Of a DNA stretch of 64,000 nucleotides, positions 10,994 through 20,113 are shown in pieces; within the stretch, counting starts at the first letter, position 1, and every line of letters starts with the position of its first letter. The stretch comes from Castellaniella caeni NBRC 101664 (GTDB taxonomy: Bacteria; Pseudomonadota; Gammaproteobacteria; Burkholderiales; Burkholderiaceae_B): assembly GCF_001592225.1 (NCBI RefSeq), contig NZ_BCWN01000014.1, positions 25,586 to 89,585 of the forward strand, in the 5' to 3' direction. A model generated the notes under the pieces. It did not search any database. It saw nothing but the letters and a program-made list of their open reading frames with translations, and was not told the origin of the DNA. Position numbers and translations under genes: made by a program.

Positions 10994-12001
10994 ATGTCGA
11001 TTCCGTATCAAACGGACATCACCCGGCTCTATGGCATCCGCTTGCCCGTCGTGGCGGGCGGCCTGATGTGGCTGGCCAACGCCGATTACGTGGCGGCGGC
11101 CTCGCGCGCCGGCATCATGGGTTTCATCACCGCGGCGAGCTTTCCCGAAGAACAGCAGCTGCGCGGCGAAATTCGCCGCTGCCGTGACCTGTGCGACGGC
11201 GGCCCCTTCGGTGTCAATGTCTCGATGCTGCCCAAGCTGGTGCCGGGCGAAAAGACCCAGCAGGTCTTCGAAACCATCATCGACGAGGGCGTGCGCTTTG
11301 TCGAGACCTCGGGCCGCAGCCCCGAAGCCTATCTGCCCCTGCTGAAATCGGCGGGGGTGAAGGTGCTGCACAAGGTGCCCGCCGTGCGCTACGCCCTCAA
11401 GGCCCAGTCGCTGGGCGTCGATGCCGTGGCCATCGTCGGGGCCGAGTGCGGCGGGCATCCCGGCATGGACATGGTAGGCACCATCGTCAACACGGCCTGG
11501 GCGCAGCATGCCCTGCACATCCCCTATCTGGTGGGCGGCGGTATCGGCCACGGCTCGCAGATCGTTGCCGCCCTGGCCATGGGCGCTGCCGGCGTGGTGG
11601 TGGGCACCCGCTTCCTGGTGGCCGATGAAATCTGGGCGCATGCGGAGTTCAAGCAGCGGCTCATCCAGGCGCAGCCTACGGATACCGACCTGTGCATGCA
11701 GTCGATCAAGAACACGGTGCGCACCCTGCGCAACGAGACGACGGCGCTGGTCAAGGCGATGGAGGTCGAAAACCCCCAGGTGACGATTGCCGACCTGATG
11801 CCGCTGGTCTCGGGCCAGATCGGGCGCAATGCTTACAAGACGGGCGACTGGTCGCGCGGCCTGCTGGCGGCGGGCCATGCGCTGGCTTTCGTCGATCGGG
11901 CGGAACCATTGGCCGCCATCGTGGCGCGCCTGCAAGAACAAATGCTGCAAGCCATGCAGCGGCTGGATGCTGTCCGCCGCGTCGCAGCGTCGGTGGATTG
12001 A
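10994..12001 (+). CDS. Nitronate monooxygenase (2-nitropropane dioxygenase-like) flavoprotein
   Basis: A 335-residue FMN-binding TIM-barrel protein of the nitronate monooxygenase family. Visible are the N-terminal strand LPVVAGGLMWLANADYVAAA, the GAECGGHPG segment carrying the conserved His, and the phosphate-binding GGGIGHGSQIVAALAMGA followed by VGTRFL. GAGGAGA precedes the ATG and the gene is 38 nt after the CoA-transferase. Annotated family members oxidise nitronates, but related proteins reduce enoyl thioesters (FabK type). Its place within a beta-oxidation operon makes a CoA-pathway role plausible. Family is certain; reaction is not. Confidence 0.85.
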   Translation: MSIPYQTDITRLYGIRLPVVAGGLMWLANADYVAAASRAGIMGFITAASFPEEQQLRGEIRRCRDLCDGGPFGVNVSMLPKLVPGEKTQQVFETIIDEGVRFVETSGRSPEAYLPLLKSAGVKVLHKVPAVRYALKAQSLGVDAVAIVGAECGGHPGMDMVGTIVNTAWAQHALHIPYLVGGGIGHGSQIVAALAMGAAGVVVGTRFLVADEIWAHAEFKQRLIQAQPTDTDLCMQSIKNTVRTLRNETTALVKAMEVENPQVTIADLMPLVSGQIGRNAYKTGDWSRGLLAAGHALAFVDRAEPLAAIVARLQEQMLQAMQRLDAVRRVAASVD

Positions 12002-12088
12002 TTCGCCGACCAGTATGGATTGAATTGATTTTTTCACGAAAGGCCTCCGACAAGGTCTTGTTGAACGTCACACAAAAGGAGAAATGTC

Positions 12089-13258
12089 ATGGTTCGAGGA
12101 TTAGGCAAAATCTGCGTGCTGTCTGCGGTGGCCCTGTGCCTGCAGATGGGCTCGGCGGCAGCCGATGAAATTCTGGTGGGGGTCGAAGGCCCGATGACTG
12201 GCGCGCTGGCGCGCGAGGGCGGCGGCATGATCCAGGGGGTCGAAGTGGCCGCCGAGCTCTTTAACAAGTCGCAAAGCAAGCACACGATCAAGCTCGTCAA
12301 GATCGACGACGAATCGCAGCCCGCGAAGGCGGTGGCCGCCGTCGAGAAGCTGGCGGGCGAGGGGGCGGTGGCGATCACCGGCGGCTATGGCTCGAACAAC
12401 GTGGGCCCGGCCTCAGACGCCGCCAACAAGCTGGGCCTGCCCTACATCACCTCGGGGGCGGTGGCCGATGGTCTCACGCAGCGCGGTTTCAAAACCTTTT
12501 TCCGGGTCAACAACACGGCGGGTTATCAAAAGGCGCTGGTTGGCCTGATGGAAACCATGAAGATCGAGTCCGTTTCAGTGTTGTATTCCACCAAAGAGGC
12601 CAATGCGCACCTGGCCGCCGACACTGAAAAGGAAATGGCGAGCAAGGGCGTCAAAGTCATCATGCACGCCTTCGACCCGGCCACCACCGACTTCAAGCCG
12701 CTCATCAACAAGGTACGCCTGAAAGACAAGGCCGACGTCATCCTGATGGTGGGCTACGAAAACGACTACGTGGGCATTCTGCGGGCGGCCAAGGTGCTCA
12801 AGCCCAAGGTCAAGGCCATGATCGGCGTCTGGGGGCTGGTGACACCCAAGATGATGAAGGAATTCCCCGACGTGGTGCAAAACGTCTTCGGCACGGCGGC
12901 CTTGCCCTATCCGGTGGAATTCACCTCGCCCGAGGGCAAGGCATTTGCCGAAGCCTACGAGGCGCGCTTCAAGGACGATGTGGGCTACCTGCAGCAGTTC
13001 GGCTACGTCCAGGGCAAGATCCTGTTCGAAGCCATTGCCCGGGCCGCCGACAAGGGCACGCTGAAGTCGGGCGGCGTGGCGCAAGAGCTGGCCGCCACCG
13101 ACGCCCAGACCCTGATTGGCCGGGTGCAGTTCAACGAACAGGGCGACAACATCAATTTTGCCCATCACATCGGTCAGATTCAGGGCGACAAGATCGTGCT
13201 GGTATGGCCCGAGGATGCGGCCACCGGCAAGATGGCCTATCCCGGGGTGCCCTGGTAA
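12089..13258 (+). CDS. ABC transporter periplasmic substrate-binding protein (Liv/HAAT family)
   Basis: A 389-residue periplasmic binding protein of the branched-chain amino acid type. The N-terminus is a signal peptide (positive GLGK, then a hydrophobic stretch) with likely cleavage after GSAAA near residue 25. The mature start EILVGVEGPMTGALAREGG is typical of Leu/Ile/Val-binding-protein folds. A strong AAAGGAG lies 7 nt before the ATG. Permease and ATPase genes follow directly. In such catabolic clusters these binding proteins often take aromatic or aliphatic carboxylates instead of amino acids, so the ligand is probably the substrate of the beta-oxidation genes upstream (inference). Confidence 0.9.
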   Translation: MVRGLGKICVLSAVALCLQMGSAAADEILVGVEGPMTGALAREGGGMIQGVEVAAELFNKSQSKHTIKLVKIDDESQPAKAVAAVEKLAGEGAVAITGGYGSNNVGPASDAANKLGLPYITSGAVADGLTQRGFKTFFRVNNTAGYQKALVGLMETMKIESVSVLYSTKEANAHLAADTEKEMASKGVKVIMHAFDPATTDFKPLINKVRLKDKADVILMVGYENDYVGILRAAKVLKPKVKAMIGVWGLVTPKMMKEFPDVVQNVFGTAALPYPVEFTSPEGKAFAEAYEARFKDDVGYLQQFGYVQGKILFEAIARAADKGTLKSGGVAQELAATDAQTLIGRVQFNEQGDNINFAHHIGQIQGDKIVLVWPEDAATGKMAYPGVPW

Positions 13259-13265
13259 GCAGACC

Positions 13266-13283
13266 CGGGCACGGCGGTGCCCG
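13266..13283. other. Intercistronic hairpin between binding protein and permease
   Basis: CGGGCAC (13266-13272) and GTGCCCG (13277-13283) form a 7-bp stem with a GGCG loop right after the binding-protein stop. Hairpins here commonly protect the upstream mRNA so that the binding protein is made in excess over the membrane parts. Confidence 0.45.
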
Positions 13284-13385
13284 CCCCTGGCCGGCCGCGT
13301 GATCCGGGGCTGGGCCGGGGCCGCCGCCGACGACACTGGGCATCCGGGCCCGGTGCACTTTATTTGAACGTGGAGCATTTCTTCC

Positions 13386-14258
13386 ATGATGGAACTCATT
13401 TTGCAGTCGCTCTATTCAGGCGTCCTGCAGGGCGGCTCGTACGCCCTGGTGGCGCTTGGACTGGCGCTGGTCTTCGGGACGATGAAGGTGATCAACCTCG
13501 CCCACGGAGAACTCGTCCTGTTGGCGGCCTACATCGCCTACACGGTCGAGGCGGGGCTGGGCATCAGCCCCATCTACGCCATTCCCATCGCACTGGTGGT
13601 GGTGAGCCTGTGCTCGGTGCTCGTGTACTGGCTGGTGAACATGATCCGGGCCGACCGTGAGCTCAATTCGCTGATCCTCACCTACGGCGCGGGCGTCATG
13701 CTCACCAACGCCATCCTGCTCACCTGGTCGGCCGACGTGCATTCGACCTCGTCGTCCTGGCTGCAGGATGCCGTGGTGCTTGGGCCGCTGTACAGCATGC
13801 GCGGCGAGGTGCTGTTCTTCGGGATCGCGCTGGTGCTGATGCTTGCGCTGTGGTGGTGGCTGTCGCGCAGCTGGTACGGGCGTGCCGTGCGCGCCGTCTC
13901 CAGCAACCGGGACGCGGCCAAGCTCATGGGCATCAACCCGCGCACGACCGAGATCGTCTCGTTCGTGGTGGCCGGCATCCTGGCGGCTTTCGCCGGGGTG
14001 GCCATCTTCAGCTACGGCGTCATCCAGCCAGCCTTTGGCCATGCGCTGACGATCAAGGCCTTCATCATCACGGTGCTGGCGGGCATCGGCTCGATTCCGG
14101 GCGTGCTGATCGGCGGCCTGCTGCTGGGGATCGCCGAGGCGCTGACCGTCACTCTGTACAGCTCGGCCTTGCAGGAGCTGGTCGGGATGGTGCTGTTCCT
14201 GCTGGTGCTGTTTGTCATGCCCAATGGCCTGTTTGGCGCCAAGGCGCGAAGGGGGTGA
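13386..14258 (+). CDS. livH: Branched-chain-type ABC transporter permease LivH
   Basis: A 290-residue inner-membrane permease of the LivH family with about eight hydrophobic segments. The family signature near the N-terminus, GSYALVALGLALVFG followed by NLAHGE, is clear, and the C-terminus ends in a short basic tail. GGAG lies upstream of tandem ATG codons at 13386 and 13389; the first is taken. The next gene starts 2 nt after the stop. It would form the translocation pore with the LivM-like protein. Confidence 0.92.
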   Translation: MMELILQSLYSGVLQGGSYALVALGLALVFGTMKVINLAHGELVLLAAYIAYTVEAGLGISPIYAIPIALVVVSLCSVLVYWLVNMIRADRELNSLILTYGAGVMLTNAILLTWSADVHSTSSSWLQDAVVLGPLYSMRGEVLFFGIALVLMLALWWWLSRSWYGRAVRAVSSNRDAAKLMGINPRTTEIVSFVVAGILAAFAGVAIFSYGVIQPAFGHALTIKAFIITVLAGIGSIPGVLIGGLLLGIAEALTVTLYSSALQELVGMVLFLLVLFVMPNGLFGAKARRG

Positions 14259-14260
14259 AC

Positions 14261-15238
14261 ATGAAACTATCGAAATCGGCCCTGCTCGGGATCGTGCTGG
14301 CGTACGGCATCATCCCGTGGCTGCTGGGCGACAACAACTACGTCATGAGCCTGATCGTGGCCGCCTTGATCATCGGGGGCGTCGCGCTGGCCTGGGCCTT
14401 GCTGGGCAACCTGGGCGGGATGGTCAGCTTCGGGCATTCCGCGTTTTTCGGGGTGGGGGCCTACGTCTCCGCCTTGCTCACCATGAAGGCTGGCATGCCG
14501 GTGCTGCCCGCCATGCTGCTGGGCGGCGTCGGAGCCGTGCTGGCGTCGCTGGTGATGCTGCCGGTGCTGCGCCTGAAAGGCCCGTACTTCGCCCTGGCAA
14601 TCCTGGCGTATGCGCACATCTTCCGCATCGTCGCCACGGAATGGGAATCGGTCACGGGCGGTTCGGGCGGGCTGGCCAGCGTGCCCCAACTGCCTGTCGT
14701 GCTGGGCTTCGACCTGTCGAGCAAGACAGGCGGCTACGTGCTCATCCTCACCCTGCTGCTGGTGTTCATCGTGGCGTACCGCCACATCCGCGCCAGCCAC
14801 TACGGCATCGCCCTGCGGGCCATGCACGGCAGCGAGGACGCTACCCGCGTGGTGGGCGTCAACAGCGTACTGCTCAAGGCCATGATGCTGTTCGTCTCGG
14901 CCTTCATGACGGGCGTCGTCGGGGCCTTCAACGTGCATTACATCAACTTCCTCGAACCCGATTACGCTTTCAACAGCATGTGGGTGATGCTGCCCATCGT
15001 CGCGGCTATCTTCGGCGGCTATCGCACGATCTCCGGGCCTGTCATCGGCGCCGTGACCGTCTATCTGGTGGATCAGCTGATCTTCAAGAACCTCATGCCC
15101 ACTGGCCATCAGCTGGTGCTGGGGGCCTTGCTGGTGGCCATGATCATTTTCAGCCCCGGCGGCCTGGTGCCCCTGGTGCGCAAGATCCCTGGCATGCAGC
15201 GGATCGCAAGTGGTTCTACGGGGGAGCAGGCATGCTGA
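14261..15238 (+). CDS. livM: Branched-chain-type ABC transporter permease LivM
   Basis: A 325-residue permease partner of LivH. The ATG at 14261 lies 2 nt after the livH stop with GGGGGTGA as ribosome site, so longer upstream readings in this frame are not needed. Repeated hydrophobic segments and the LivM hallmark GNLGGMVSFGHSAFFGVGAY are visible. The 3' end overlaps livG by 7 nt. It acts in the inner membrane as half of the import channel for the ligand captured by the upstream binding protein. Confidence 0.92.
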   Translation: MKLSKSALLGIVLAYGIIPWLLGDNNYVMSLIVAALIIGGVALAWALLGNLGGMVSFGHSAFFGVGAYVSALLTMKAGMPVLPAMLLGGVGAVLASLVMLPVLRLKGPYFALAILAYAHIFRIVATEWESVTGGSGGLASVPQLPVVLGFDLSSKTGGYVLILTLLLVFIVAYRHIRASHYGIALRAMHGSEDATRVVGVNSVLLKAMMLFVSAFMTGVVGAFNVHYINFLEPDYAFNSMWVMLPIVAAIFGGYRTISGPVIGAVTVYLVDQLIFKNLMPTGHQLVLGALLVAMIIFSPGGLVPLVRKIPGMQRIASGSTGEQAC

Positions 15239-15945
15239 AGCTCGAAAATCTGTCGGTCCGGTTCGGCGGCCTGACGGCGGTCAACGCCGTCAGCCTGTCG
15301 GTGCGCTCGGACGAAGTGGTCGGCCTGGTCGGCCCCAACGGTGCCGGGAAAACCACGTTGTTCAACGCCATCTCGGGCCTGGTGCGCCCGTCGGACGGGC
15401 GCATCCTGTTCGACACCCGCGACATCGTTCGCGCGCCCCTGCATCGTCGGGCCCGCATGGGTATCGGGCGCACGTTCCAGATCCCGCAGCCCATGCACGA
15501 ACTGACGGTGCGCGAGAACCTGATCGTGGCGCAGCGTTTCGGCACCGGGCGCGTCGATCCAGCCCGGCTCGACGAGGTGCTGGCCTTCACCGGCCTGGGC
15601 GCCAAGGCCGATCACGATGCCGCCACCGGGCTGGCGCTGACCGAACTCAAGGCGCTGGAAGTGGCCAAGGCGCTTGCCACCGACCCCAAGCTGCTCATGC
15701 TCGACGAGGTGCTGGCCGGGCTCGAGACCGCGGGCAAGCGCCGTTTCATGAACATGCTCAAAGAGCTGCATGCCAAGTTTTCCGTCGGCATTCTGATCAT
15801 CGAGCACGATATCGAGACCATCAGCAATCTGTGCGACCGGGTGGCCGTGCTCAACTTCGGCGAACTGATCGCCGATGGCACGCCCGACGAGGTCTTCAGC
15901 AACCCCGAGGTCATCAAGAGCTACACAGGAGACGGCCATGCTTGA
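15232..15945 (+). CDS. livG: ABC transporter ATP-binding protein LivG
   Basis: A 237-residue ATPase subunit. Walker A is GPNGAGKTT at residues 34-42, and the BCAA ATPase-type GIGRTFQIPQPMHELTV segment follows. The ABC signature region reads LALTELKALEVAKAL instead of the usual LSGGQ form, and Walker B ends in LMLDEVLAGLE instead of DEP. This variant occurs in a subgroup of LivG proteins, so it is noted but not taken as inactivation. The start overlaps livM by 7 nt and the stop overlaps livF by 8 nt, implying tight translational coupling. Confidence 0.92.
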   Translation: MLKLENLSVRFGGLTAVNAVSLSVRSDEVVGLVGPNGAGKTTLFNAISGLVRPSDGRILFDTRDIVRAPLHRRARMGIGRTFQIPQPMHELTVRENLIVAQRFGTGRVDPARLDEVLAFTGLGAKADHDAATGLALTELKALEVAKALATDPKLLMLDEVLAGLETAGKRRFMNMLKELHAKFSVGILIIEHDIETISNLCDRVAVLNFGELIADGTPDEVFSNPEVIKSYTGDGHA

Positions 15946-16639
15946 AATCAAGGATGTGCGCGCGGGCTATGGCGCCATCAACGTGCTGTGGGATGTGTCG
16001 CTGTCGGTGCCCCAGGGGCAGCTGACCACCATCGTCGGCCCCAATGGGGCCGGCAAGACGACGCTGCTGCGCGCCATCATGGGGCTCATCCCCTTGACCC
16101 AGGGCAGCATCAGCTTCGAGGGCCGCCCCCTGGGCGGCGCGTCCACCTGGGATTTGCTTGGTCAGGGGATCGCCATGATTCCCGAGGGACGGATGGTGTT
16201 CAAGGACATGTCCATCGAGGAAAACCTGATGCTGGGCGCCTACCCCAAGTCCCGGCGCGCCGGGGCCAAGGCCAATTGCGAGAAGGCCTACGCCCTGTTT
16301 CCGCGGCTGAAAGAGCGTCGTACCCAGCTGGCCGGCACCTTGTCCGGCGGCGAGGCCCAGATGCTGGCCATGGGTCGCGGTCTGATGTCCGATCCGCACC
16401 TGCTCATCATCGACGAACCTTCCCTGGGCCTGGCCCCGGTGATCGTCAACGAACTCTTCGACGTGCTGGCCCAGTTGAAAAAAGAAGGCCGCACGATCGT
16501 GCTGGTCGAACAGAACACGCACAAGGCGGTCGGCGTGGCCGACCATGTCCACCTGATGCAGGGCGGGAAAATCCAGCTTTCCCAGGCCGCTGCGGATGTC
16601 GATATCGAGGCGCTGCATGAACTCTACTTTGCCCGCTGA
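15938..16639 (+). CDS. livF: ABC transporter ATP-binding protein LivF
   Basis: A 233-residue ATPase, the second nucleotide-binding subunit of the importer. The start MLEIKDVRAGYGAINVLWDV fits the LivF family and overlaps livG. Walker A (GPNGAGKTT), a canonical signature (LSGGEAQMLAMGRG) and Walker B (LLIIDEPSLGLAP) are all intact. The IPEGRMVF motif is typical of LivF. Its 3' end overlaps the thioesterase gene by 23 nt. Confidence 0.93.
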   Translation: MLEIKDVRAGYGAINVLWDVSLSVPQGQLTTIVGPNGAGKTTLLRAIMGLIPLTQGSISFEGRPLGGASTWDLLGQGIAMIPEGRMVFKDMSIEENLMLGAYPKSRRAGAKANCEKAYALFPRLKERRTQLAGTLSGGEAQMLAMGRGLMSDPHLLIIDEPSLGLAPVIVNELFDVLAQLKKEGRTIVLVEQNTHKAVGVADHVHLMQGGKIQLSQAAADVDIEALHELYFAR

Positions 16640-17084
16640 ACTTGCCGAGGCGCTGAACGAAAGTGCCATCGGCCGCGGCTTTGCCGCGCAGACTGGCTGC
16701 CGCATCGTGGCCTGGCGCGATGGTTGTGCCGAGCTCGAACTGGACATCGAACCACGCCACCTGAACCGTGGCGGCACGGTGCATGGCGGCGTGCTGGCCA
16801 CGCTCATCGACGTGACGGGCGCCCTGGCCGGGCTGTACACCGGCTCGCCGGAGCACCCGCGCAAGGCGGTCACGCTGTCGCTGAACATCAGCTACACGGG
16901 CCAGGTCTCCGCAGGCACTCTGCACGCGCGGGGCAAGGTGCAGTCCGCCGGGCGCAGCGTGTTTTTTTCCAGAACCGAGGTTTTCGACGATGAAGGTCAT
17001 CCCATTGCCCACGGGGATGCCGTCAACCGCTACCGCCGGGGTAGCGAGGGGGCCTCGTCCCATCCCTCTTCTTTGAAGGAATGA
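16617..17084 (+). CDS. PaaI-type hotdog-fold acyl-CoA thioesterase
   Basis: A 155-residue hotdog-fold protein; the start at 16617 lies inside the livF end, with a GAGG site upstream. The family helix and strand NRGGTVHGGVLATLIDVTGALA contains the HGG motif with the typical Asp/Thr pattern of PaaI-like thioesterases. It would hydrolyse stalled or toxic acyl-CoA esters and recycle CoA. It lies between the importer and ETF genes in the same operon, consistent with a proofreading role for the pathway. The exact CoA ester is unknown. Confidence 0.85.
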   Translation: MNSTLPAELAEALNESAIGRGFAAQTGCRIVAWRDGCAELELDIEPRHLNRGGTVHGGVLATLIDVTGALAGLYTGSPEHPRKAVTLSLNISYTGQVSAGTLHARGKVQSAGRSVFFSRTEVFDDEGHPIAHGDAVNRYRRGSEGASSHPSSLKE

Positions 17085-17087
17085 TTC

Positions 17088-17840
17088 GTGAATATTGTCG
17101 TACCCGTCAAACGGGTGGTGGATTACAACGTCAAGGTGCGCGTCAAGCGTGACGGCACCGGGGTGGATTTGGCCAACGTCAAGATGGCCATGAACCCGTT
17201 CGATGAAATTGCTGTGGAAGAGGCCGTGCGCCTCAAGGAGGCGGGGCTGGCGGAAGCGGTCGTCGTCGTCAGTTGCGGGGCGGCCGCCTGCCAGGAAACC
17301 CTGCGCACGGCTCTGGCCATGGGGGCCGATCGCGCCATCCTGGTGCAGACCGATGCCGAACTGCAGCCGCTGGCGGTGGCCCGCCTGCTGCAGGCCGTGT
17401 GCCAGCAAGAATCACCCGGCCTGGTCATCTGCGGCAAGCAGGCCATCGATGACGATGCCGGCCAGACCGGCCAGATGCTGGCCGCCCTGCTGGGCTGGCC
17501 ACAGGCCACGTTCGCCTCGCAGGTGGCGGTGGCCGATGGCCGCGCCACGGTCACGCGCGAAGTGGACGGCGGGCTGGAAACGCTTGAGCTGACCCTGCCC
17601 GCCGTGGTCACCACCGATCTGCGCCTGAACCAGCCGCGCTACGTCACGCTGCCCAACATCATGAAGGCGAAGAAAAAGCCGCTGGACATCCTGACGCCCG
17701 AGGGGCTGGGGGTGGCGGTGCAGGCCAATCTGACCGTGCTGCAGGTGAGCGAACCCGCGGCGCGCAGCGCCGGCGTTCGGGTGGCCGACGCCGCCCAGCT
17801 GCTCGACCGTCTCAAAAATGAAGCCAAGGTGATTGCATGA
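17088..17840 (+). CDS. etfB: Electron transfer flavoprotein beta subunit
   Basis: A 250-residue ETF beta subunit. It starts with GTG at 17088, preceded by AAGGA at suitable spacing and 3 nt after the thioesterase stop. Family features are [19 protein letters not shown], the [17 protein letters not shown] stretch, and [15 protein letters not shown] near residues 112-126. It binds AMP structurally and carries electrons from the acyl-CoA dehydrogenases with EtfA. Its presence in a catabolic operon suggests a dedicated carrier, or that this is simply the genome's main ETF. Confidence 0.93.
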   Translation: MNIVVPVKRVVDYNVKVRVKRDGTGVDLANVKMAMNPFDEIAVEEAVRLKEAGLAEAVVVVSCGAAACQETLRTALAMGADRAILVQTDAELQPLAVARLLQAVCQQESPGLVICGKQAIDDDAGQTGQMLAALLGWPQATFASQVAVADGRATVTREVDGGLETLELTLPAVVTTDLRLNQPRYVTLPNIMKAKKKPLDILTPEGLGVAVQANLTVLQVSEPAARSAGVRVADAAQLLDRLKNEAKVIA

Positions 17841-18775
17841 CCATTCTCGTACTTGCCGAACACACGCATCAGCACCTGGGTGCCGCCACTGCCAACGTCG
17901 TCGCGGCGGCCCTTGCTCTGGGCGATGAGGTGCACGTGCTGGTGGCGGGCACCGATTGTCAGGCTGCGGCCGAGCAGGCTCGTGAGCTGGCCGGTGTATC
18001 GCGCGTCCTGCTGGTCGATGCGCCGCACTATCGAGATCAGCTGGCCGAGAATCTGGCCGCGCTCATCCTGGCGCATGCCCCGGGGTATGAACACATCCTG
18101 GCGGCGGCTTCTCCTGCGGGCAAGAGCACCTTGCCCCGGGTGGCGGCCTTGCTGGGGGTTGCGCAGATTTCCGATGTGATCGCCGTCGAAGACAGCGCGA
18201 CCTTCGTGCGCCCCATTTATGCGGGCAATGCTCTGGCGCGGGTGCGCAGCACGGACGCCGTCAAGGTGATGACGATTCGCACGACAGCCTTCGACGCCGT
18301 CGCGTCAGGCGCCGTGGTTCCTGTCGAAACGCTGCCAGCCGGCCCCGACCTGGGCCTGTCCCGGCTAGTGAGCCGCGCGCTCACGGTCAGCGAGCGCCCC
18401 GAGCTGGGTGCCGCCGACATCATTGTTTCCGGTGGGCGTGGCCTGGGCAGCGGCGAGCATTACCGGCAGGTGCTCGAGCCCCTGGCTGACCGCCTGGGTG
18501 CTGCCCTGGGCGCCTCGCGCGCAGCGGTGGACGCGGGCTTCGTGCCCAACGACTACCAGGTGGGACAGACGGGCAAGATCGTGGCCCCGCAGCTGTACAT
18601 CGCCGTGGGCATCTCGGGGGCCATCCAGCACCTGGCCGGCATGAAAGACTCCAAGGTGATCGTGGCTGTCAACAAAGACCCCGAAGCGCCCATCTTCGGC
18701 GTGGCCGATTACGGGCTGGAGGCCGATCTGTTCACGGCGGTGCCCGAACTGGTGCAGGCGCTGCAACCGGCCTGA
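17837..18775 (+). CDS. etfA: Electron transfer flavoprotein alpha subunit
   Basis: A 312-residue ETF alpha subunit. The ATG overlaps the etfB stop (ATGA). The C-terminal FAD domain is intact: [12 protein letters not shown], then [34 protein letters not shown] and [15 protein letters not shown]. It accepts electrons from the PimC/PimD-like dehydrogenase and passes them to ETF-ubiquinone oxidoreductase, which is not encoded in this window. It is the last gene of the run and is convergent with the TRAP genes. Confidence 0.94.
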   Translation: MTILVLAEHTHQHLGAATANVVAAALALGDEVHVLVAGTDCQAAAEQARELAGVSRVLLVDAPHYRDQLAENLAALILAHAPGYEHILAAASPAGKSTLPRVAALLGVAQISDVIAVEDSATFVRPIYAGNALARVRSTDAVKVMTIRTTAFDAVASGAVVPVETLPAGPDLGLSRLVSRALTVSERPELGAADIIVSGGRGLGSGEHYRQVLEPLADRLGAALGASRAAVDAGFVPNDYQVGQTGKIVAPQLYIAVGISGAIQHLAGMKDSKVIVAVNKDPEAPIFGVADYGLEADLFTAVPELVQALQPA

Positions 18776-18811
18776 GCGTTGGCGTGCAGCCTGTCTTTGC
18801 ACGCAAGCTCA
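18773..18811. terminator. Hairpin between convergent etfA and TRAP permease genes
   Basis: GCGTGCA (18782-18788) pairs with TGCACGC (18798-18804), extended by TGAGC (18773-18777) and GCTCA (18807-18811) with small bulges. It spans the etfA stop and the end of the convergent gene. There is no T-run, so it may act in both directions or only as an mRNA end stabiliser. Confidence 0.45.
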
Positions 18812-20113
18812 ACCGCCGTACATCATCCTCGGCAGCACCATCACAACATCGGGGAAGACGGTGAAGATCGCCGCCGCAAGGATCAGCATGAGGAAAAACG
18901 GGAAGGCGGCCTTCGAGATGAACACGATGTCGCGTCCCGTCATGCCCTGCAGGACGAACAGGTTGAGGCCGACGGGTGGGGTCAGTTGCCCCATTTCCAC
19001 CACCAGGACGAGATACACGCCAAACCAGATGGTGTCGATGCCCGCCGCTTGAACCGCGGGCAGGAGCACCGCCGTGGTCAGCACGACGATGGAAATTCCG
19101 TCCAGGAAACACCCCATGATGATGAAAAATACGGTCAGCGCGGCGATAAACGTGTAGCTGCTGAGCTGCATGCCGGTGATCCACCCTGCAATCATGGCGG
19201 GTAGCCCGGAATAGCCCATTGCCAGGGTCAGGAAGGCTGATCCGGCCAGAATGAAGGCAATCATGGATGACGAAAGCGTGGCTGCGATCAGCCCCTCTTT
19301 GAAGGACTGCCAGCTCAGGTCGCCAAACCACCAGCTCATGGCCAGCGCCAGTACCACGCCGACCGCGGCGGAGTCTGTGGGGCTGGCAAGCCCCAGGTAG
19401 ATGGAGCCCACGACCCCCGCGATCAGCAGAACGACCGGCAGCAGCCGACGAGAGGCCTGAAATTTTTGCCCCAGTGTGGTGGGGGGGTCTTTGGGCGGAG
19501 TTTTGGCGCGCCCGGTGATCGACTGCAGTGCCACGTATCCCATGTAGAGTGCGATGACGACCAGCCCGGGCAGTATCCCCGCGATGAAAAGCCGGGCGAT
19601 GGATTGCTCAGCCGCCACGCCGTAGACGATCATGATGATGGAGGGGGGGATCAAGAGCCCCAGGGTGGCGGAACCCGCCACCGTGCCCAATACCAGGCGT
19701 TCGTCGTAGCCTCGCGCCTTGAGTTCGGGCACGGCGACCTTGGCGACCGTGGCGCACGTGGCCGCTGAAGATCCACTGACGGCGGCGAAGATGCCCGAGG
19801 CAAGAATGCCGACGTGACCCAGCCCGCCGGGGATGGGGCGCATCCAGGGGGCGAGCCCTGTGAACAGGTCTTTGGACATGCGCGAGCGAAACAGGATTTC
19901 GCCCATCCAGATGAAAAGCGGCAGCGCCGCCAGCGACCACTCGGTGGACGACGTCCAGATGTTGGTGCCGAGTACGTCGGTGATCGGTGCGCTGGCAAAG
20001 AGGACGACACCCACGAGCCCGGTGACGAACAAGGCAATGGAAATCCACAGGCCAGCGGCCAGGCTGCCAAAGAGCACCGCCAGAAGGACGAACGACATGA
20101 GGGAGACAGACAT
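18809..20113 (-). CDS. TRAP transporter large permease (DctM family)
   Basis: A 434-residue, highly hydrophobic protein with about 12 membrane segments, the main transport subunit of a TRAP system, which imports organic acids driven by the sodium gradient. Family signatures include the GEILFRSRMSKDLF stretch, the SGSSAATCATVAKVAVPE segment near residue 120, and GLLIPPSIIMIVYG. Its start overlaps the stop of the small permease by one base (TGATG). The three TRAP genes are transcribed as P, Q, M and are divergent from the hydrolase/GntR/oxidoreductase operon. Confidence 0.92.
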   Translation of the reverse strand: MSVSLMSFVLLAVLFGSLAAGLWISIALFVTGLVGVVLFASAPITDVLGTNIWTSSTEWSLAALPLFIWMGEILFRSRMSKDLFTGLAPWMRPIPGGLGHVGILASGIFAAVSGSSAATCATVAKVAVPELKARGYDERLVLGTVAGSATLGLLIPPSIIMIVYGVAAEQSIARLFIAGILPGLVVIALYMGYVALQSITGRAKTPPKDPPTTLGQKFQASRRLLPVVLLIAGVVGSIYLGLASPTDSAAVGVVLALAMSWWFGDLSWQSFKEGLIAATLSSSMIAFILAGSAFLTLAMGYSGLPAMIAGWITGMQLSSYTFIAALTVFFIIMGCFLDGISIVVLTTAVLLPAVQAAGIDTIWFGVYLVLVVEMGQLTPPVGLNLFVLQGMTGRDIVFISKAAFPFFLMLILAAAIFTVFPDVVMVLPRMMYGG

